Notes: generated from the sequence alone by a model not told the origin. A DNA stretch of 6,142 bases from Chitinophagaceae bacterium (GCA_018061385.1 JAGOUF010000156.1:1-6142), one strand, 5' to 3'; positions 1 to 6,142 are shown, numbered from the stretch's first letter. Translations and numbers: made by a program.

Positions 1-195
1 CGTTCTACCTCTATTGCTTTTACTGCAACTGGTAACAACTTTGAATTGGCAATTGCATTAGCAATAGGTGTGTTTGGCATAAACAGTGGGCAAGCATTTG
101 CCGGCGTTATAGGCCCTTTGGTTGAAGTGCCAGCTTTAATTGCTTTAGTGAATTTGGCTTTTTGGTTTAGAAAAAAATATTTTAAAAAAGCATAA
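1..195 (+). CDS. acr3: ACR3-family arsenite efflux permease, C-terminal fragment
   Basis: This is the last 64 codons plus TAA of a gene that begins before the window. ACR3 permeases sit in the inner membrane and export arsenite (some also antimonite) using the proton-motive force. The fragment carries the conserved C-terminal run of the family: [13 protein letters not shown], then [20 protein letters not shown], then [14 protein letters not shown], ending in a basic tail (RKKYFKK). NNFELAIA and GPLVEVP are characteristic of ACR3 and do not occur in the unrelated ArsB antiporters. The visible part would hold the last one or two membrane helices of a protein usually about 350 residues long. The gene lies 18 bp ahead of an arsenate reductase gene on the same strand, so the two are very likely co-transcribed. 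The family call is strong; substrate range is inferred from the family. Confidence 0.88.
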   Translation, partial: RSTSIAFTATGNNFELAIALAIGVFGINSGQAFAGVIGPLVEVPALIALVNLAFWFRKKYFKKA

Positions 196-213
196 TTTTT
201 ATACAACTAGAAT

Positions 214-606
214 ATGAAAATGAAATTACTTTTTGTTTGTGTTGAAAACAGCAATCGCTCTCAAATGAGTCAGGCATTTGCAACGATAATTGGTGGCTCA
301 ACTATACAAGCTTTTAGTGCTGGAAGCAAACCAAGTGGCATTGTAAACCCCAAAGCCATTGCTGCTATGCAAGAATTGGGGTATGATTTAAGTACACACG
401 ATAGCAAAAGTTTAGAAGAAGTGAAAGCTTTTGCTCCTTTTGATGCTGTGGTTACTATGGGTTGTGGTGATGCTTGCCCTTGGATGCCAGCCAAACAATT
501 TATAGATTGGCAAATACCCGATCCCAAACACATGGAAACCAAAGAGTTTAATGAAGTGAGAGATTTTATTAAAGGAAAAGTAGAAGCGTTGATTAGTAAT
601 TTGTAA
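214..606 (+). CDS. arsC: Arsenate reductase, low-molecular-weight phosphatase fold
   Basis: The 130-residue protein matches the usual length of thioredoxin-type ArsC. These cytoplasmic enzymes reduce arsenate to arsenite for export. The N-terminal anion-binding loop is C9-VENSN-R15-S16, the CX5R signature with Cys9 as attacking nucleophile and Asn12 where ArsC and phosphatases keep it. SAGSKPSGIVNPKAIAAM (35-52) is the typical second segment. VVTMGCGDACP (79-89) carries Cys84 and Cys88, candidates for the shuttle disulfide, and the DP loop (IPDP, Asp103) would supply the general acid. Position directly behind ACR3 supports a resistance role over a plain tyrosine phosphatase. The reductant (thioredoxin or another thiol) cannot be told from sequence alone. 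Start: ATG at 214, with a second in-frame ATG two codons on (220) equally possible; there is no Shine-Dalgarno sequence to decide. Confidence 0.88.
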   Translation: MKMKLLFVCVENSNRSQMSQAFATIIGGSTIQAFSAGSKPSGIVNPKAIAAMQELGYDLSTHDSKSLEEVKAFAPFDAVVTMGCGDACPWMPAKQFIDWQIPDPKHMETKEFNEVRDFIKGKVEALISNL

Positions 607-694
607 AAGAGCTTCACATGACGAATCAAAAAATGCAAAGCTCACAAAATTGATACCATTTTAGTAAAATTCCGTTGCTCATTTGCTTTATGTA

Positions 695-728
695 CTCTGT
701 GAAAAATTTTTGTTTCATCTGTGGTTAA
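695..728 (-). repeat. Solitary degenerate copy of the dispersed TTAACCACA-type repeat
   Basis: Read on the - strand this begins TTAACCACAGATG and continues into a TTTTTCACAGAG segment. It therefore shares the TTAACCACA head and the (T)TCACA element with the units of the array at 1764-2320. It lies in the 149-bp convergent gap between arsC and the hydrolase gene, in the opposite orientation to the array, so the hydrolase gene is bracketed by inverted copies. The middle is too diverged for a confident alignment, hence the moderate score. Confidence 0.5.
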
Positions 729-755
729 GCAATTGCCAAACGCAATCAATATAAC

Positions 756-1718
756 CTAAGGTTCTAAGAAACTTGTAACAGCACCTTTCCATTTGTCGTT
801 TTCATTTTTGCATAAACTTACATGGCCACAGTTTTCGTACTTAATCCATTTTTTGTTTGAAGTAGCTAAATTATTAAATAATTCCTCTGTTTCAGTTGCA
901 GTAACTCTTGCGTCATTAACACCCCATTGTAATAAAGTAGGACAAGTAATTTTTTGTGCATACTCATAAGGATTGTGGTTAAATGCCCAAAAACCTTGTT
1001 CGGCACCACCCCAAAAACAAAGCAATGTGCTAATGGGTTGTTCTGGTAAACCCATTGTTCTAACTCTGCCTTTTACTGCATTGTTTAAACTACCAAATGG
1101 CATTTCTAAAATTATTTTTGAAGGCTGCAAATTGTAATCGTATATGGCTTTTGTAATGGTTGATGCTCCTAAAGAAATACCCCAAAGTACAATATTGGTT
1201 TCACCTTTTTGTTGTATGTAATCATATACAGCTTTAACATCTTTACTTTCATTGTAGCCAATGGTACAAATAGTTCCTTCGCTGTTTCCATGTGCTCTAA
1301 AGTCTGTTGTTATAACATTGTAACCTAAAGAATAAAATTCTTCTGCTTCTCTTATTACAGCACTTTTGTTGCTGCCATGCCCATGAAACATTAATACAGT
1401 GCCTTTATGCATATTCACATCACTATCAAACTTAGGTTGTTGTAAATACCAAGCTTCTAATTGTAAAGAGTCGCTAGTAGTAATTTTTATGGTTGAATGT
1501 GGAATTAATAAAGAATCAATTACTTTACTTTTTGGGTAATTCACACCAAAAAATATTGCCGATAGTTTGTCGCCAATATTCATTTGTTCTGGCTTTTTTA
1601 TTGGCTTTGCATCGGCATAAAAATGAGTGAACTTATATGCATGAAATGCGGTAATTATATTTAATAAAATGAACAACACGAATATTGTTAAACCAATTCT
1701 TTTAAACCATTTTTTCAT
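756..1718 (-). CDS. Membrane-anchored alpha/beta hydrolase (serine hydrolase, S33/COG1073-like)
   Basis: This is a 320-residue protein. Residues 1-7 are basic and about 8-25 (GLTIFVLFILLNIITAF) form one hydrophobic segment, either a signal anchor or an uncleaved signal, so the catalytic domain probably faces the periplasm. The alpha/beta hydrolase core is complete: the oxyanion-hole loop FHGHGSNKS (111-119), DFRAHGNSEG (139-148), the nucleophile elbow G180-I-S182-L-G184, and candidate acid Asp269 (WGVNDARV) and His299 (CGHVSL) completing a Ser-Asp-His triad. The overall pattern resembles serine aminopeptidase-type and COG1073 (FrsA-like) hydrolases. The substrate cannot be inferred; an esterase, thioesterase or peptidase are all possible. 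The start is ATG and the stop TAG. The gene stands alone: convergent with arsC, and separated from nadE upstream by a 602-bp gap filled mostly by a tandem array. No convincing -33/-7 promoter is seen; TATTTTCG at 1761-1754 is one mismatch from the -7 consensus but lacks a well-spaced upstream TTG. Confidence 0.88.
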   Translation of the reverse strand: MKKWFKRIGLTIFVLFILLNIITAFHAYKFTHFYADAKPIKKPEQMNIGDKLSAIFFGVNYPKSKVIDSLLIPHSTIKITTSDSLQLEAWYLQQPKFDSDVNMHKGTVLMFHGHGSNKSAVIREAEEFYSLGYNVITTDFRAHGNSEGTICTIGYNESKDVKAVYDYIQQKGETNIVLWGISLGASTITKAIYDYNLQPSKIILEMPFGSLNNAVKGRVRTMGLPEQPISTLLCFWGGAEQGFWAFNHNPYEYAQKITCPTLLQWGVNDARVTATETEELFNNLATSNKKWIKYENCGHVSLCKNENDKWKGAVTSFLEP

Positions 1719-1763
1719 ACGAAAATTTTTAAACGAAGTAATATTAATTAGAACGAAAATACA

Positions 1764-2320
1764 TTAACCACAAAGGCACTAAGACACAAAGGTTTCACAA
1801 AGAAAAAATTTCTGTGAGAACTATATTAACCACAAAGACACTAAGACACAAAAGTTTCACAAAGAAAAAATTTCTGCGTTATCTGTGCTTTCTGTGAGAA
1901 CTATATTAACCACAAAGGCATAAAGACACAAAGGTTTCACAAAGAAAAAATTTCTGCGTTATCTGTGCTTTCTGTGAGAACTATATTAACCACAAAGGCA
2001 TAAAGACACAAAGGTTTCACAAAGAAAAGATTTCTGCGTTATCTGCGTTTTCTGTGTGAACTATATTAACTACGAAGACACTAAGGCACAAAAGTTTCAC
2101 AAAGAAAAAATTTCTGTGTGAACTATATTAACTACGAAGACACTAAGGCACAAAAGTTTCACAAAGAAAAAATTTCTGTGTTATCTGTGTTTTCTGCGAG
2201 AACTATATTAACCACAAAGGCACTAAGACACAAAGGTTTCACAAAGAAAAAATTTCTGCGTTATCTGTGAGAACTATACTAACCACAGAGACACGAAGTT
2301 CACAAAGGTTTTGCAAAAAA
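1764..2320. repeat. Nested tandem repeat array, seven units (62/71/80 bp) plus a degenerate end unit
   Basis: On the + strand each unit starts TTAACCACAAAG or a variant and ends GAACTATA. Units: 1764-1825 (62 bp), 1826-1905 (80), 1906-1985 (80), 1986-2065 (80), 2066-2127 (62), 2128-2207 (80), 2208-2278 (71), then a degenerate copy 2279 to about 2320. Every full unit is a 45-bp core, then one, two or three copies of a 9-bp sub-repeat (consensus T-T/A-TCTG-T/C-G-N), then the 8-bp tail; the copy numbers in order are 1, 3, 3, 3, 1, 3, 2. The core contains several degenerate CACAAAG motifs, which are roughly the reverse complement of the sub-repeat. No credible ORF covers the array. It fills the gap between the nadE stop and a point 45 bp upstream of the hydrolase start, and both genes read on the - strand. 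Simple CACAAAG-type intergenic repeats are common in Bacteroidota genomes; their role is not known to me. Confidence 0.95.
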
Positions 2321-4003
2321 TTAATTCAAATATTTGGCAACAATGGGCACACGCCTACCAACACCAAAAGCCTTAGGACTAATACGAATAATTGGGCAAA
2401 ACTGGTTGCGTTTGTATTCATTGTTGTTTACCATTTTCAATGTTCTATCAACCAATGCAGCATCAAAACCTTGAGCTTTAATTTCTGCTGGGCCTTGACG
2501 TAATTCTATATACTGATACAATATTTTATCCAACACACTATAATCGGGTAAACTATCACTATCTTTTTGTCCAGGACGTAACTCTGCACTTGGTGGTTTG
2601 GTTATAATATGTTGTGGAATAATTTCTTTATTTCTGTTAATATAATTTGCTAGTGCATACACTTGTAGTTTATAACAATCGCCCAACACACCTAAACCAC
2701 CAGCCATATCGCCATACAAAGTGCCATAGCCTGTTGCCAGTTCACTTTTGTTGCTGGTGTTTAATAAAATGTAGCCAAACTTATTGGCAATAGCCATTAA
2801 CAAATTTCCACGACTACGACTTTGAATATTTTCTTCGGCCACACTAAATGGCAAATCTTTAAAAATGGGTTCTAGTGTTGTTAAAAAAGTTTTGTACACA
2901 TTGTTTATGCGTACAATATCGTAAGGGTTGTTTAGGTTTTTACTCAACTGTACTGCATCGTTTACACTGTGATCTGTGCTATAGGGCGATGGCATTAAAA
3001 TGGCCCTCACATTTTCAGCTCCCAAAGCTTCACAAGCCAAGGCCAACACAACTGCACTATCAATACCACCACTGCTACCCAGAATAGCTTTGGTAAAACC
3101 CATTTTCGAAAAATAATCTTTAATGCCTAAAATTAATGCTTGGTAAACTTGATCAATATTTAAATGTTCATTTAAATTTATTGGATTCAATTCTTTATCT
3201 GGCACTCTATTGGCGGGCTCAATAATTGCTGATTGCAGAGTTCCGTCATCATTTAAAATTACGCCATCAACAGCTTCTTCAAACAAAGGAAATGCTTTTA
3301 CCAAATTGGCATCTTTATCAAAAATATAACTACCACCATCAAATACAATTTCTGTTTGGCTACCAACTGCATTGCAATAAAACAACGGAATTTTATACTT
3401 TAAAACATTTGCTTTAATGGTTGCTTTTCTATCTTCATCATGTGTATAATCAAAGGGGCTTGCACTAAGGTTTAGCATTACGTCTGGCTCTTGCTTCATT
3501 AGTTCGTCCATTGGGCAAACTCTATACAACGGGTTATCTCCCAAGTTCCAAATATCTTCACAAATGGTAATGGCCAATTTTTTGCCTTTAAATAAAACTG
3601 TTTGCCAATTGTATGCAGGCTCAAAATATCTGTATTCATCAAACACATCATACGTAGGCAATAAGGTTTTATGAATTTCTGCTTTTACTTCGCCTTCGTA
3701 TAAAAAAAATGCAGCATTAAACAAGTCTTTTCCTTCAACAATTGGGTTACGTGCAGGAGAACCAATTAGCACACCAATTGTTGTAGCATGTTGTTTAATA
3801 ACATTTATAGCTGCATAACATTTATTTATAAAATCGTTAAACTCTACAAAATCTCTTGCAGGATAACCACAAATACACATTTCGCTAAATACAATTAAAT
3901 CGGCTTGTTGAGCTTTAGCAATTTCAATTGCTTCAATTATTTTATTTGTATTGTATTCAAAATTTCCTATGTGATAATTCTGCTGTGCTAAAAAAATTTT
4001 CAT
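2321..4003 (-). CDS. nadE: Glutamine-dependent NAD+ synthetase
   Basis: This two-domain enzyme catalyses the last step of NAD synthesis: deamido-NAD is adenylylated with ATP and amidated with ammonia released from glutamine. From ATG at 4003 the protein has 560 residues, normal for the glutamine-dependent form. The N-terminal nitrilase-type glutaminase domain begins at once (MKIFLAQQNYHIGNFEYN) and has the Glu-Lys-Cys triad: Glu41 (FSEM), Lys112 (HKTLLP) and Cys148 (ICEDIW). The C-terminal synthetase domain carries the PP-loop SGGIDS (311-316), then NKSELATGYGTLYGD (418-432) and KPPSAELRPGQKDSDSLP (469-486). The reading frame stays open to an ATG at 4081, but the extra 26 codons lie partly inside the terminator hairpin and have no family counterpart, so 4003 is the start. 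No strong promoter was found between the terminator and the start; TTTG, 20 bp, TACCGTTA (4046-4015) is only a weak match. Confidence 0.97.
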   Translation of the reverse strand: MKIFLAQQNYHIGNFEYNTNKIIEAIEIAKAQQADLIVFSEMCICGYPARDFVEFNDFINKCYAAINVIKQHATTIGVLIGSPARNPIVEGKDLFNAAFFLYEGEVKAEIHKTLLPTYDVFDEYRYFEPAYNWQTVLFKGKKLAITICEDIWNLGDNPLYRVCPMDELMKQEPDVMLNLSASPFDYTHDEDRKATIKANVLKYKIPLFYCNAVGSQTEIVFDGGSYIFDKDANLVKAFPLFEEAVDGVILNDDGTLQSAIIEPANRVPDKELNPINLNEHLNIDQVYQALILGIKDYFSKMGFTKAILGSSGGIDSAVVLALACEALGAENVRAILMPSPYSTDHSVNDAVQLSKNLNNPYDIVRINNVYKTFLTTLEPIFKDLPFSVAEENIQSRSRGNLLMAIANKFGYILLNTSNKSELATGYGTLYGDMAGGLGVLGDCYKLQVYALANYINRNKEIIPQHIITKPPSAELRPGQKDSDSLPDYSVLDKILYQYIELRQGPAEIKAQGFDAALVDRTLKMVNNNEYKRNQFCPIIRISPKAFGVGRRVPIVAKYLN

Positions 4004-4043
4004 GTGTACTACTTTAACGGTATAGTTGATGACAAAAATGAGC

Positions 4044-4085
4044 AAAAAAAATGGTTGCTCAACATTAAATTGGGCAACCATTTTT
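4044..4085 (-). terminator. Intrinsic terminator of mqnC
   Basis: The arms at 4047-4062 and 4070-4085 pair over 16 bp (15 Watson-Crick plus one G-U) around a 7-nt loop. The GC-containing core is GGTTGC/GCAACC. Read on the - strand, the hairpin is followed by an uninterrupted T run (4051-4044 is eight T, partly in the stem), the form of a Rho-independent terminator. It lies 14 bp beyond the mqnC stop codon and ahead of the nadE start, so the two genes are probably separate transcription units. Confidence 0.9.
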
Positions 4086-4099
4086 AGAAATATAGTTTA

Positions 4100-5224
4100 T
4101 TAATAATTCACCACTTGCTCAACAATGCTTTCTGGAATTTCTCTCCACTCATATTGTTGATTGCGTAATTGAGGCTCGAAACCTGCTTCACGTATTGCAT
4201 TTTGTATAGTGGTTGAAGTAAATCTATGAGGAGCACCAGCAGCACTTACCACATTTTCTTCAATCATAATACTACCAAAATCATTCGCCCCTGCATTTAA
4301 ACAAATTTGTGCAGTTTGTTTACCTACGGTTAACCAACTTGCTTGTATATTTTTTACATTGGGTAACATAATTCTGCTAATAGCAATCATTCTAATATAC
4401 TCTTCGGCAGTGGTTAAATTTTGCACGCCTCTAATTCTTGCCAATAATGTATCTACGTCTTGAAAAGTCCATGGTATAAATGCTAAAAATCCTTTTGAAT
4501 TTTCAGGTTTCATTGCTTGTACTTCACGAATTTTTACCAAATGTATAAATCGTTCTTCCAATGTTTCAACATGGCCAAACATCATGGTGGCACTTGTTGT
4601 AATATCTAATTTATGGGCTTCGTGCATTACAGCCAACCACTCATCGGCACCACATTTTCCTTTGCTAATTAAACGGCGAACTCTATCAATTAAAATTTCG
4701 GCACCAGCACCAGGCAAACTGTCTAGTCCAGCTTCTTTTAAAGCTTTCAATACTTCGTGGTGTGTACTTTTTTCAAGCTTTGTAATGTGTGCAATTTCTG
4801 GGGGTCCAAGTGCATGCAATTTAATGGTTGGATACTCTTGTTTAATTGCACGAAATGTTTTGGTATAAAAATCTAAACCCAACTCTGGATGATGCCCACC
4901 TTGCAACAATAATTGATCTCCTCCAAATTGTATGGTTTCTTCAATTTTTGTTCTATAAGTTGGCATATCTGTTATATATGCTTCTGCATGACCAGGAATT
5001 CTGTAAAAATTACAAAACTTACAATTGGCAATACATACATTGGTGGTGTTTACATTTCTATCTATTTGCCAAGTCACTTTTCCATGTGGCACATGGTGTT
5101 TTTTCATTTCGTTTGCTACAAACATTAACTCGGCTAAAGGTGCATGTTCAAACAAAAACATGCCTTCTTCTATACTTAAAAATTCAAATTGTGAGGCTTT
5201 TTTATACAAGTCTGCTAATTGCAT
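4100..5224 (-). CDS. mqnC: Cyclic dehypoxanthinyl futalosine synthase (radical SAM, menaquinone synthesis)
   Basis: MqnC is a radical SAM enzyme of the futalosine pathway to menaquinone. It cyclises dehypoxanthine futalosine to the spiro-ring intermediate. With ATG at 5224 the protein has 374 residues, typical for the family. The radical SAM cluster motif is C64-IAN-C68-KF-C71 (CX3CX2C), followed by NFYR. LLLQGGHHP (105-113), HALGPPE (137-143), PGAGAEI (171-177) and, near the C-terminus, DFGSIMIEENVVSAAGA (315-331) are MqnC hallmarks that separate it from the sister enzyme MqnE. A TTG at 5248 would add eight residues, but it overlaps the -7 promoter element, and homologues as I recall them begin near MQLADLYKKA. 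The gene is followed by its own terminator and is divergent from the protease gene. No other mqn gene is in the window. The organism therefore probably makes menaquinone by the futalosine route rather than by the classical Men route. Confidence 0.94.
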   Translation of the reverse strand: MQLADLYKKASQFEFLSIEEGMFLFEHAPLAELMFVANEMKKHHVPHGKVTWQIDRNVNTTNVCIANCKFCNFYRIPGHAEAYITDMPTYRTKIEETIQFGGDQLLLQGGHHPELGLDFYTKTFRAIKQEYPTIKLHALGPPEIAHITKLEKSTHHEVLKALKEAGLDSLPGAGAEILIDRVRRLISKGKCGADEWLAVMHEAHKLDITTSATMMFGHVETLEERFIHLVKIREVQAMKPENSKGFLAFIPWTFQDVDTLLARIRGVQNLTTAEEYIRMIAISRIMLPNVKNIQASWLTVGKQTAQICLNAGANDFGSIMIEENVVSAAGAPHRFTSTTIQNAIREAGFEPQLRNQQYEWREIPESIVEQVVNY

Positions 5225-5245
5225 ATCTACTGTTTTAAAGAATAA

Positions 5246-5274
5246 CAAAGTTAAGGGTGTATGGTTGGGTACAA
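5246..5274 (-). promoter_or_regulatory. Bacteroidota-type -33/-7 promoter for mqnC
   Basis: Read on the - strand: TTG (5274-5272), an 18-bp spacer, then TAACTTTG (5253-5246), which fits the Bacteroidota -7 consensus TAnnTTTG exactly. Transcription would begin around 5240, giving a leader of roughly 15 nt before the ATG at 5224. This geometry excludes the TTG at 5248 as a start codon on this transcript. The match is visible in the sequence; use of the site is inferred. Confidence 0.65.
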
Positions 5275-5377
5275 TTGATAGTTTAATTTAAATTGCTGCA
5301 TACAAAGCAAAAAACAAAACCTTTTAACACTTTTAAATACCACACATACTTCAAACTTTTTAAAACATACAAAAATG

Positions 5378-5409
5378 TTGTCTTTTTTAATAGATGTATA
5401 TTAACTTCA
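5378..5409 (+). promoter_or_regulatory. Possible promoter for the aspartic protease gene
   Basis: TTG (5378-5380), a 21-bp AT-rich spacer, then TAACTTCA (5402-5409). The -7 element keeps TAnnTT of TAnnTTTG but misses the last two positions. Its end lies 23 bp before the ATG at 5433, close to the 21 bp seen for mqnC, which supports the placement. The surrounding DNA is so AT-rich that a chance match is quite possible. Confidence 0.35.
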
Positions 5410-5432
5410 AAAAATACTAATTGCTGCAAAGA

Positions 5433-6142
5433 ATGAAAACAGTTTATTTCCTTTTTTTATTGTTGTGCAGTTGCTTGCAAAGTCAAGCACAAGAAGAGTT
5501 TGTTTCGCCACAAGCAAAACTCATTACTCGATTTCCTTTTGTGCAATTAACTGGTGGAATTATTATTATTAGGGCAACGATAGATACGTTTGCAAACGAC
5601 ACCTTGAATTTTATTTTAGATACCGGTAGTGGTGGAATTTCACTAGACTCTTCAACTGTAGATTATTTTAACTTTGTCTCTGCACCTTCAGAAAGAACCA
5701 TTCGAGGTATTGCTGGTATGAGAAAAGTAAATTTTTCTTATGGGCATTATCTCAATTTTCCAGATTTAAAAACTGATACATTTAGTTTTCATATAAACGA
5801 TTATGAATTATTAACCAGCGTTTATGGATTTAAAATTGATGGTATTATTGGCTTTAGTTTTTTGCGTAGGTATATTGTAAAAGTTAATTACGATAAGTTA
5901 GAAATGGAAGTGTACGCTCCGGGTATTATAAAATATCCAAGAGGTGGTTATTTATTAAAGCCAAGTTTTAGCACATTGCCATTGCCAGTATTTGAAATTG
6001 AAGATGCAAAAACCTTGACCAATAAATTTATTTTTGATACAGGTGCAGGTTTGTGTTTTTTACTCAATCAAGATTATGTAGAAGATAGCAGTTTACTAAA
6101 AAAGAAAAAGAAAAAATACATTACACAAGCCGAAGGTTTGGG
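5433..6142 (+). CDS. Exported retropepsin-like aspartic protease, 3' end beyond window
   Basis: The gene starts with ATG at 5433 and has 236 complete codons before the window ends. The N-terminus is an export signal: MKTVYFLFLLLCSCLQSQAQ. It could be cut after SQA (residue 19), or Cys14 (LCSC) could serve as a lipoprotein cysteine, so the protein is periplasmic or surface-bound. Two aspartic-protease active-site motifs are present: LDTGSGG (Asp63) and FDTGAG (Asp202). The family feature DGIIGFSFLRRYIVKVNYDKLEMEVY (136-161) follows the first lobe, where the strand and flap of a retropepsin-like fold end. The two lobes appear to be a tandem pair in one chain, as in Bacteroidota 'aspartyl protease family' proteins, many of which end in a PDZ domain; that part would lie beyond the window. 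A run of six lysines (223-228) lies after the second motif. The substrate is unknown. Confidence 0.8.
   Translation, partial: MKTVYFLFLLLCSCLQSQAQEEFVSPQAKLITRFPFVQLTGGIIIIRATIDTFANDTLNFILDTGSGGISLDSSTVDYFNFVSAPSERTIRGIAGMRKVNFSYGHYLNFPDLKTDTFSFHINDYELLTSVYGFKIDGIIGFSFLRRYIVKVNYDKLEMEVYAPGIIKYPRGGYLLKPSFSTLPLPVFEIEDAKTLTNKFIFDTGAGLCFLLNQDYVEDSSLLKKKKKKYITQAEGL

Noticed and set aside
609..643. Terminator after arsC from the GAGCTT / AAGCTC inverted repeat
   Set aside because: Only 6 bp of stem with a 23-nt loop and no T run follows; too weak to call.
270..645. Two - strand ORFs opposite arsC
   Set aside because: Both lie antisense to a clearly conserved arsenate reductase and show no domain or plausible start context.
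1754..1790. Promoter for the hydrolase gene (TATTTTCG with TTTG upstream on the - strand)
   Set aside because: The -7 element has a mismatch and the nearest TTTG is 25 bp away, outside the usual 17-23 bp spacing; mentioned under the gene but not called.
1764..2320. CRISPR array
   Set aside because: Units are contiguous and related over their whole length, with no unique spacers between short constant repeats, and no cas gene is present.
2267..2503. 78-codon + strand ORF spanning the end of the array and the 3' end of nadE
   Set aside because: It is antisense to the conserved C-terminus of NadE, begins in repeat DNA, and its translation is low-complexity with no recognisable family.
4584..5291. 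Several + strand ORFs of 71-130 codons opposite mqnC
   Set aside because: They mirror the coding strand of MqnC, whose cluster motif and conserved blocks are intact, and encode Cys/Phe/Leu-rich chance translations.

Overview
The window looks like chromosomal DNA from an AT-rich member of the Bacteroidota, probably near the Chitinophagaceae or Sphingobacteriales. This is inferred from three things. The NadE and MqnC proteins have a Bacteroidota-like character. No Shine-Dalgarno sequences are visible ahead of the starts. The best promoter (TTG, 18 bp, TAACTTTG) fits the Bacteroidota -33/-7 consensus rather than -35/-10. The exact genus cannot be read from the sequence.

Layout: positions 1-606 (+ strand) hold the end of an arsenic-resistance operon, namely the last 64 residues of an ACR3-type arsenite efflux permease followed 18 bp later by an arsenate reductase of the low-molecular-weight phosphatase fold. 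A 149-bp convergent gap containing one degenerate copy of a dispersed repeat separates this from a membrane-anchored alpha/beta hydrolase on the - strand (756-1718). Upstream of the hydrolase, 1764-2320 is a noncoding tandem array. It has seven units of 62, 71 or 80 bp plus a degenerate terminal unit, and it runs up to the stop codon of nadE. Next on the - strand are glutamine-dependent NAD+ synthetase (nadE, 2321-4003), a strong intrinsic terminator (4044-4085), and the futalosine-pathway menaquinone enzyme mqnC (4100-5224) with a recognisable promoter. A 208-bp divergent intergenic region leads to a secreted retropepsin-like aspartic protease on the + strand that runs off the window end.

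How the genes work together: ArsC would reduce arsenate to arsenite, which ACR3 then exports. NadE (last step of NAD synthesis) and MqnC (menaquinone ring formation) are both core cofactor enzymes, but the terminator between them argues that they are separate transcription units. No mobile element, CRISPR array, tRNA or rRNA was seen. I did not find a new multi-gene system. The most unusual object is the nested tandem array: each unit is a 45-bp core, then one, two or three copies of a 9-bp sub-repeat, then an 8-bp tail. The core and the sub-repeats are partly complementary, so each unit can fold into a hairpin.
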